Positions 57,401-64,000 of a stretch of DNA of 64,000 nt are shown here, piece by piece. Within the stretch, counting starts at the first letter, position 1; each line of letters begins with the position of its first letter. The notes below the pieces were generated by a model that saw only the letters and a program-made list of their open reading frames with translations, was not told the origin of the DNA and did no database searches. The translations under genes were made by a program, and so were the position numbers. This DNA is from Plantago major (taxonomy: Eukaryota; Streptophyta; Magnoliopsida; Lamiales; Plantaginaceae): assembly GCA_026545765.1 (NCBI GenBank), contig CM048843.1, positions 3,844,001 to 3,908,000 of the forward strand. The letters run 5' to 3'.

Positions 57401-59025
57401 CTATTTCTCAGCATCTTACAGTTGTTAATCTTACTCCTTCTTATGCTTATTACACAGCCTGTATCACACAGTTGACAGAACCTAAAACCTATAAACAAGC
57501 AGTTAAACACAAAGAATGGCAAGATGCTATGAATGCTGAGATTCAGGCCCTAGAGAAAAATCAGACATGGATTCTTACTACTCTGCCACCTGGAAAGAAT
57601 GCTGTGGGTTGTAAGTGGGTTTTTAGGATCAAATATAAGTCAGATGGAAGTGTAGAAAGATACAAGGCCCGGTTAGTTGCAAAAGGGTATACACAGGAAG
57701 AGGGCCTGGACTATTTTGAGACATTTTCACCAGTTACTAAGTTAACTACAGTGAGAACATTGTTGGCTATAGCATCTGCAAAGCAATGGCATCTACATCA
57801 ACTGGATGTAAATAATGCTTTTTTACATGGTGACCTTCCTGAGGAGGTGTACATGTTGCCACCACCTGGATACTGTCAGAACAATGACACAAGAGTTTGT
57901 AAGCTCATCAAGAGCTTGTATGGGTTAAAGCAAGCCTCAAGACAGTGGTTTCATAAACTAACTACTAGTTTACTTGCTTTTGGTTATTCTCAGTCTAAAG
58001 CTGACAGCTCTTTGTTTATTAAAAATCATACTAATTCATTTACTGCTCTTGCTGTGTATGTAGATGACATAATATTAGCAGGAGATGACATATCAGAAAT
58101 CCAAAGGGTCAAAGATCATTTACATGAGCAATTTACCATTAAAGACCTTGGAGTGCTTAAATACATGTTGGGCATTGAAGTTGCACAGTCAGAAAAGGGC
58201 ATTGTATTGAGTCAAAGGAAGTATGCATTGGACCTTTTGCAAGAAACTGGATATATGGATTCTAAGCCAGTACAAACTCCAATGGATAGCAAGTGCAGAT
58301 TGTCTGCAACAAGTGGAGAATTACTTACTGATGTTCAACAATATAGAAGATTGATTGGGCGCCTAGTTTATCTCACAATAACAAGACCAGATCTGAGTTT
58401 TGTCATACAAACACTCAGTCAGTTCATGAGTAAACCCACTATTGAACACTTATCGTCAGCTCATAGGGTATTGAGATATATCAAGTCTGCACCTGGCAAA
58501 GGAATTCTACTCCCTAGAAGTAGCAATTTTCAACTCAGAGCTTTTAGTGACAGTGATTGGGCCACCTGCCCTGATACAAGAAGAAGTGTCACTGGTTTTA
58601 GCATCTACTTAGGAGACTCTCTAATCTCATGGAAGAGTAAAAAGCAACAAACTATCAGCAGAAGCAACACAGAAGCTGAGTATAGGGCCCTTGCTGCTAC
58701 TTCTTGTGAAGCACAATGGCTTCTATATCTGTTACAAGACTTAGGCATCAATCACTCTGCACCAGTTCACATATACACTGACAGCAGAAGTGCTTTTTGC
58801 TTAGCAACTAATCATGTGCAGCATGAAAGGACCAAGCACATAGAGCTTGACTGTCACTACATTAGAGACAAAGTACAGGCCAAACAAGTGAAGCTGTTTC
58901 AAATCAAGACTGAGGACATGATTGCAGATATACTTACTAAACCGCTTGGAGGCTCACTATTCCTTACACATTTAGGCAAGTTGAGCATGATTGATATACA
59001 CGCTCCACTTGAGGGGGGGTGTTAG
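54435..59025 (+). pseudogene. Ty1/copia gag-pol, one frameshift and altered protease
   Basis: The frame opens at 54435 with a Copia gag start (SPYFIHPADVSVKL, NGENYISWSKTLIMSL) and is shifted between about 54780 and 54800, ending at a TGA. Reading continues in the next frame to 59025. In order: zinc knuckle CSHCELYGHTKETC near 55280; protease with DTRAS in place of DTGAS near 55714; the HHCC pre-integrase zinc finger near 56105-56205; integrase D, D and E in HIDIWGP, RSDNGQEF and VVERKH; reverse transcriptase with VAKGYTQEEGLDYFETFSPV and YVDDIIL near 58057; and RNase H with FSDSDWA, NTEAEYRAL and IYTDSRSA. Without protease the polyprotein could not be processed, so the copy is probably inactive although every other domain is intact. 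Confidence 0.93.
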
Positions 59026-59319
59026 AGATCACAATCAAAGGCAAAGAATCAAAGGAAAAGAAAGAAGAGCAAATTCTGTTATACAACAGAATTTGTTAAC
59101 ATAACTAAAGAAGCGTGTTTCTACTGTTACAACTTAATAAATAGAAATATAAGTTATACATTATGCATAGAAAATAGTACAGAACGGTTGAGAAAATCTG
59201 TTAAGAGAATTGAGCTAAATATAAAGCTTCTTTTCTCTCTTTGTAATCTCAAAAGTTACAGTGTTCTCTTTAACACTGTAACTTAGTTTGTTCATCAATA
59301 CAATCTATTGAATTTGTTA
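59020..59319 (+). repeat. 3' LTR of the Ty1/copia element
   Basis: 300 bp, preceded by the polypurine tract, followed by TATAT. The pol stop codon lies just inside it (TAG at 59023-59025). Confidence 0.93.
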
Positions 59320-59324
59320 TATAT

Positions 59325-62320
59325 TGACAGCCCTAAGCCTACCACCCTATATCTCCAGAGTCCACCCCTGCCATGCACTTGATCCTGGATAGAAGATGGT
59401 TCCACTTTCACACGCAGGTCCAGTCCATCATATAAACACGTTGATAATCATACACGGAACAAATGTCCAAATAAATCAAATTTTGGGAGTTCAAATTCAT
59501 CGTTGAGTGCCAAATTTGATAAAGTAGGGATTGCGACTGAAAGCATTTGCGGTGTCCAAATTAGACAAGCAGGAGTAGCATCAATAATGGGCATGAAAAT
59601 GACTCAAAGGCCGAATCTCTAAACTTACCATGTATTTCATCCGTCATATAGAAGTTGTTACTTCTAAGTACCATCTTAGAGTGTCCCGTTACCAATTTAA
59701 TCTCTTTGACATTTTATGTTATTGTGTGGAGGGGCAACCAAGCTAACTATTTTGACGAAGTTATAAAATAACTATTAATGTAATATATAATGTTATAATA
59801 ATATTCTCCTTATTTTGCGTGTAATTTTAAAGTGGACAATTTATATGGAACTAAGAGAGCATGAGTCTTTTTGTATAGAGTTCGGATAACTTGATTGCAT
59901 CAGAGTTAGTTTTTGTAAGTGGATTGTAGTTGAGTTTTGAATCTTGTAAGGCTAGTTATAAATTTTGTGTATGAATGAATTGATGTATGTATGAAAGAAA
60001 TGATGGGTTTTGATATTTTTAAGGTTATTTAATTCGTTTGATGTATTTACGGTTGGTAGTATAAATTTAAAAGAGAGAGTTAGAGGGTAAGGTGGAGAGA
60101 ATTAATAAAAATTAAAGAATAGTTGAGAAACATCAATTTAAACCCTACTCTTCTCCACCCTCATGCCAAAGTCTAAATACAAAAGAAAACGCACGTTTGA
60201 TGGATTATATTCTCATACCAAAGAACTTATGTACACTTGCCGTGTGATCTCAGGTAATCATCAACAATTGGATCATATCAATACAAATATATTTGTTTTT
60301 ATTGAGAAATATCAATACAAATTATAGTAACTGCTAAATTATTTAGTTTGTGATTTAGTGCATGCCCGGTCAATTTTCATGTAAACTAGCGCATGGCATG
60401 TTTGAAATATTGAACCACCATGATTATTGGAGGGGACTAGTTAATTTGACGAATACTACTAGAGTTGATCGGCTACTTACTCCAAACACTAATTTAAATT
60501 AGTGTTACCTCGTCAGATCAACTAGGACTAATCAGCACTGGGTCACCCGACCCTGATCAACCTGGCCCGGATTATAGAGGGTCATCCTTTATCGACTTGA
60601 AGCCCGGACCAGTTTGGAACGGGTTTAACCCGGACCCGTTCTGACCATGTTAAATAAAAAGAAATAAGTATATTTCAATTAAACAGCATAACGTCTGCAG
60701 CAGCAGCACAAGTGAACAACTGTAAGCGTGTTTTTGCATTTCAAAAAGCTTTCTCATCTCCTTTCCGACATGCCCCTTCCTATAACCCAAGAGCACTATT
60801 TGTGTTTTCTTTACTTCAAAAGGCCTGTTCTTATCTCCTTAATTAAGGATTCAAGGATTAGGTCCAACATATATAAAAAATCATGAGAATTTGGGCTCCA
60901 GATCAAGATTTACCTATCTTTTTCTTCTCTCATTAGGTAAAGGCAAATTAGAGTCTCTTTCGTTATCTCCGCAGTGAAGGATAAGTATTTTGTAGATATA
61001 TTTCTCTGATACTTTCTGCCATAATCTCCTCCCCTTATTTTTCTTGATTCGTATATGCCCTTTTCGATGAGAAGATGTTCTTTTTACATACCTCAGGGCG
61101 GGAGGCGTTGAGCGGCTAAAAGTGTGAAATGTTTCTGGTGGCTCAGTGTAGGTAGGGTAAAAAGATTTAAATTTTTTATGACTTTTCCGGGCCATTCCGG
61201 GCCGGACCGGAATTTTCCGGGTTTTGACCAGGTCCGGCCCGGAACCCGAAATTTGGTAAAATGGTGACCCGATGTCTGGACTGACCGTATTTATCGGTCC
61301 GGTCCATTCATGTTCAGCCCTAAGATCAACACTATATCCAAGTTGCATACTTCAAAGCATTTTCCATCCATATTCCTAACGGAAAGGCCGGGGCTGGTAA
61401 ATAAGCCATCATCTTCCCACAATTTTTCATTTCAATCACTGGTTGCAAAACTAGATGGACGTGTACTTGTAGCGTCAACTTTCAATTTTAACTTTTCATC
61501 CCTTACAAATGTAAACTAATTTATTCACTACTTCTCATACTTTATTCTCTATTCACTTAAAACTTGTGTACGGATCCCGGGGAAGTTCAACATGTGACAG
61601 AGGGAGTATAAACCAAAACTTAAATGAAAATTGACCTAATCATCATGAATCTATGGACTCCACATGAGGAATTTGTACATAAAATCTCTCGGACTTATGA
61701 ATTCGACATTAATTGTGTGTTGTAATGTACTTCAATTAATAAATACTTTAACTTATCTAAATTGACTGTAGCACTTTCTAGAGTATAATTTTTTCACGAT
61801 TTAAGTACATATTATTGATTTTTCCTTTTCGACCAATTACTACTTTTATCGAGGTCATAAATATCAACTAAACTGCATGAGAAGTTAAAAAACGTGTTAA
61901 TTTTTAGGCTCATCGAGTTAAATTCATCATGACAAGAAAAAACGTTTAAAAATAAAATGCTCCAACCTTACAAAGAACGCAAACCATATCTAGGTATCCA
62001 GAATGTACTCCACCACTAGAAGTTCAAATGGGGTTTAATAAAAAATCAACCAGTTAGAAATTGAATTTATAGCCTATTCTATTTTGGTAGTTCGATCGTG
62101 AATTTTTTTTTCTTTCTGTAATTCTAGAATATGAGTGTGTGACTTGTTATAATTAATTTTATGGATAGTACAGAAAATAGACCTGTCACATTGATAGAGA
62201 TTCTATGCCGTCAGATATTTATTCAAGTATCTAGAATACGAAATATATGAACTAGATTAAGAAATATTTAAACTATGATTCATACTTACTATATTAACCT
62301 CGTACCCGAAAGTCCAAAAA
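59325..62320. other. Intergenic, with a possible decayed hAT-like fragment
   Basis: Around 60540-60640 and 61190-61310, GC-rich blocks with GGCCCGG, GGACCGG and GGTGACCCG occur in opposing orientation, as in the subterminal regions of Ac-like hAT derivatives, but termini are not resolved. An ORF between them (61348-60914, -) has no recognisable domain. The remainder is AT-rich and empty. Confidence 0.4.
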
Positions 62321-62324
62321 AGAC

Positions 62325-62565
62325 GAATATAACCAACTGTCATTAAGAATTTCATCTTTAGACCAAAAACAAGCAAGAGGGGGAATACCACTTTGTGAAA
62401 GTGTACCTAGCAAAAATGATGTTTTGGTAATAGGAGTATATTTTGTTAACCCACCCATAAGAACCATATTTTGACTTTTATCCGAAGAATATCCAACAAC
62501 ATTTTCCATTGATTGAATAATAATGCTTTTGAATAAGCATGCCTAATCAAATGAAATAAAGCAAT
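62325..62565 (-). pseudogene. ndhF: Nuclear copy of chloroplast ndhF (NUPT fragment)
   Basis: On the minus strand the translation reads [16 protein letters not shown], then after a small deletion [20 protein letters not shown], then [14 protein letters not shown] and [17 protein letters not shown], which is the plastid NADH dehydrogenase-like subunit 5 (NdhF). Homology starts near 62565 and stops near 62325 after NDSWLY. Only about 80 codons are present out of more than 700, a frame break lies near 62520, and flanking DNA is not plastid-like, so this is plastid DNA inserted into the nucleus. The intact gene encodes a proton-pumping subunit of the thylakoid NDH complex. Confidence 0.85.
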
Positions 62566-63265
62566 TCAGTAATGCCCACTGTGCGCACATGTAAACTTAT
62601 GAATAGTTAATTGATAATTACACATACTAGAATGTGCACATGGAAAACTATGAACAGTTAATTGATAAATACCCATACTAGCTAGGATGTCACACTGGTT
62701 GTCATGAACATTTAACTATTATCTATAGCTGGAGGTTAATGAGTCGACTCGAGTATTACATTTCTGGAGCTTAACTCGAGCTGTAGTCGAATCCAACCTC
62801 AATTTAATTATTTAGCTAAACGATTAATTTTTCAAGTTCAAGTAAGAATGAATAAACTTGAGTTTGTATATGTTTGGTTCAAACTCTAATCGAGCTCGAG
62901 TCATGCATACATAAAAGTATATATTGAACCGAACCTATCCATCATAATAAAATATTACTGAAGGATCGATTAGATGAGCAAACTGAGCTTCTAACAAGAT
63001 TTGAGTTTGACTGAAACACCTTATCAAACGAGTCAAATTAAATCCGGGTCGACTCATTAAATTTGGGCTCCCCTAATATCAGTAACATTACCAAAATGTG
63101 TTGGCAAATCATGCACAGATCATCATTACGTAAGGTATAGAACCACAGACGAGAATGAAACGCTCCAAAATCCAATTTTAATAGCTGTTTCATTCCATTT
63201 CCTTTTACTTTCTTTCTTTCACATTATTGACGTACAGAACAAAATAAGACTTTTCCACTCCATTA
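62566..63265. other. UGT upstream region, possible MITE at about 62733-63062
   Basis: TTAATGAGTCGACTCG near 62736 and CGGGTCGACTCATTAA near 63045 are inverted, and GAGCTCGAG-like motifs lie between, suggesting a decayed MITE of about 330 bp. From about 63120 the sequence is probably the promoter of the UGT gene. Confidence 0.4.
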
Positions 63266-63273
63266 AACTTCCC

Positions 63274-63281
63274 TATATAAA
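63274..63281 (+). promoter_or_regulatory. TATA box of the UGT gene
   Basis: TATATAAA lies 116 bp upstream of the ATG and would give a leader of about 90 bases. Confidence 0.75.
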
Positions 63282-63396
63282 GCATACAAAACCAATCCAC
63301 AATTTCATCTCCAATCTGCAATCAATTCTCAATCATACAAAGTACATTCTTTACCAATCCAACCTCAAAACACAAAAACTCAATTCACAATTAGAA

Positions 63397-63925
63397 ATGG
63401 GTTCATTGCCAACACCAGTGAACAACAACAACAGACCTCATGCAGTATGCATACCATACCCAGCTCAAGGCCACATAAACCCCATGCTCAATCTAGCCAA
63501 ACTCCTTCACCACACCGGCTTCCACATCACCTTCGTCAACACTGAATTTAACCACAAACGCCTCCTCAAAACGCAGAACCTCGACTCCCTTAACAAGATA
63601 CCTACATTTCAATTCGAGACAATCCCTGATGGCTTACCACCAACCGATGCTGACGCAACTCAAGACATTCCCTCCTTGTGTGAGTCCACTGAGGCCACAT
63701 GTTTGGTTCCATTTAGAAACCTTTTAGCTATGTTAAACGACACCGCGTCCTCTGGTGTCCCTCCCGTGTCTTGCATAATTTCCGATGGGATCATGACTTT
63801 CACCATCCAAGCTGCACAAGAGCTCGGCATCCCTGATGTCCTGTTCTGGACTACTAGTGCGTGTGGCTTCTACGCTTATGATTTGTACAAGACTCTTATT
63901 GAGAGGAAACATATACCCCTTCAAG
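63397..63925 (+). CDS. UDP-glycosyltransferase, UGT85 type, first exon (gene continues past the window)
   Basis: This is the N-terminal, acceptor-binding half of a family 1 plant glycosyltransferase, which transfers a sugar from a UDP-sugar to small molecules in the cytosol. CIPYPAQGHINPMLNLAKLL holds the catalytic His (residue 26), followed by FHITFVNTEFNHKRLL, FETIPDGLPP and the VSCIISDG block. ITFVNTEFNH and IPDGLPP are typical of the UGT85 group. The exon ends CTTCAAG|GTACTT at 63925, phase 1, near residue 176, where UGT85 genes carry their usual single intron. Read through, the frame meets a stop at 63946. The second exon with the PSPG sugar-donor motif lies beyond the window. The acceptor substrate cannot be told from this half. 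Confidence 0.9.
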
Positions 63926-64000
63926 GTACTTATTTTTGTTCCTTATAACTTATAATCACTGTGTTTTGTCACACCAACTCTCAATTTCAACTACCTTGTC
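63926..64000 (+). other. Start of the UGT intron
   Basis: A GTACTT donor is followed by T-rich sequence without coding resemblance to the family, running to the window end. Confidence 0.7.

Larger units (their letters stand above)
54013..59319 (+). mobile_element. Ty1/copia retrotransposon, nearly complete, with young LTRs
   Basis: Two 300-bp LTRs (54013-54312 and 59020-59319) differ at only two positions by eye. TATAT flanks the element (54008-54012 and 59320-59324). A primer site beginning TGGTATCA directly follows the 5' LTR and a polypurine tract (TTGAGGGGGGG) precedes the 3' LTR. The gag-pol frame has one frameshift and an altered protease site. Confidence 0.95.

Noticed and set aside
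60914..61348. Open frame of 144 codons on the minus strand
   Set aside because: No recognisable domain, lies between GC-rich inverted transposon-like blocks, biased basic composition.
62294..62509. Functional ndhF gene
   Set aside because: Only about a tenth of the protein is present, with a frame break and non-plastid flanks.
63925..63948. UGT frame ending at the stop shortly after residue 177
   Set aside because: The family needs a C-terminal half with the sugar-donor motif; a consensus donor lies exactly before the unrelated codons.
1..64000. tRNA, rRNA or snRNA genes
   Set aside because: None were recognised by eye; the tRNA-like matches are primer-binding sites of retrotransposons. 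A covariance-model search would settle this.

Overview
This window is nuclear DNA from a flowering plant, most likely a eudicot. The evidence is spliced plant gene families (F-box, EXORDIUM/PHI-1, UDP-glycosyltransferase, receptor-like kinase), AT-rich intergenic DNA, plant LTR retrotransposon lineages, CACTA, MULE-like, hAT-like and Stowaway elements, and a nuclear copy of chloroplast ndhF. I cannot name the species.

Only three host genes look intact: an F-box gene (9681-10883, +), an EXORDIUM-like cell-wall gene (13963-14910, -), and the first exon of a UGT85-type glycosyltransferase (63397-63925, +) that runs off the right edge. Broken host genes are a second EXORDIUM-like copy (about 11650-12251, +) and a fragment of an LRR receptor-like kinase (about 46478-48465, -) cut in its P-loop by a short Copia element.

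Layout: 1-3070 is the 3' part of a Tat-lineage Ty3/gypsy element. It sits in the 3' LTR of a coding-poor LTR element (3071-8384, -), whose 5' LTR holds a solo LTR with perfect target duplications (5756-7398). 8385-17200 carries the F-box and EXORDIUM-like loci, a 24-bp minisatellite, a degenerate LTR and a large fold-back element. 17201-21690 is mostly empty, with small MITEs. 21694-40278 is a CACTA element (TIRs and 3-bp ATA duplication visible). A 14-kb Tat element (21868-35834, -) is inserted in it. 40282-46470 is intergenic with a 1.7-kb long-inverted-repeat element. 46624-48030 is a short Copia derivative with identical LTRs. 54013-59319 is a nearly complete Ty1/copia element. The right end holds the ndhF insertion and the UGT gene.

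The most interesting object is the gene carried antisense inside both Tat elements. In each copy it has a TATA box, a leader intron with matching splice sites directly before the ATG, and a conserved reading-frame segment resembling the Pfam 'putative gypsy type transposon' family (PF04195). Antisense extra ORFs are known in this lineage, so the class is not new, but its function is unknown.
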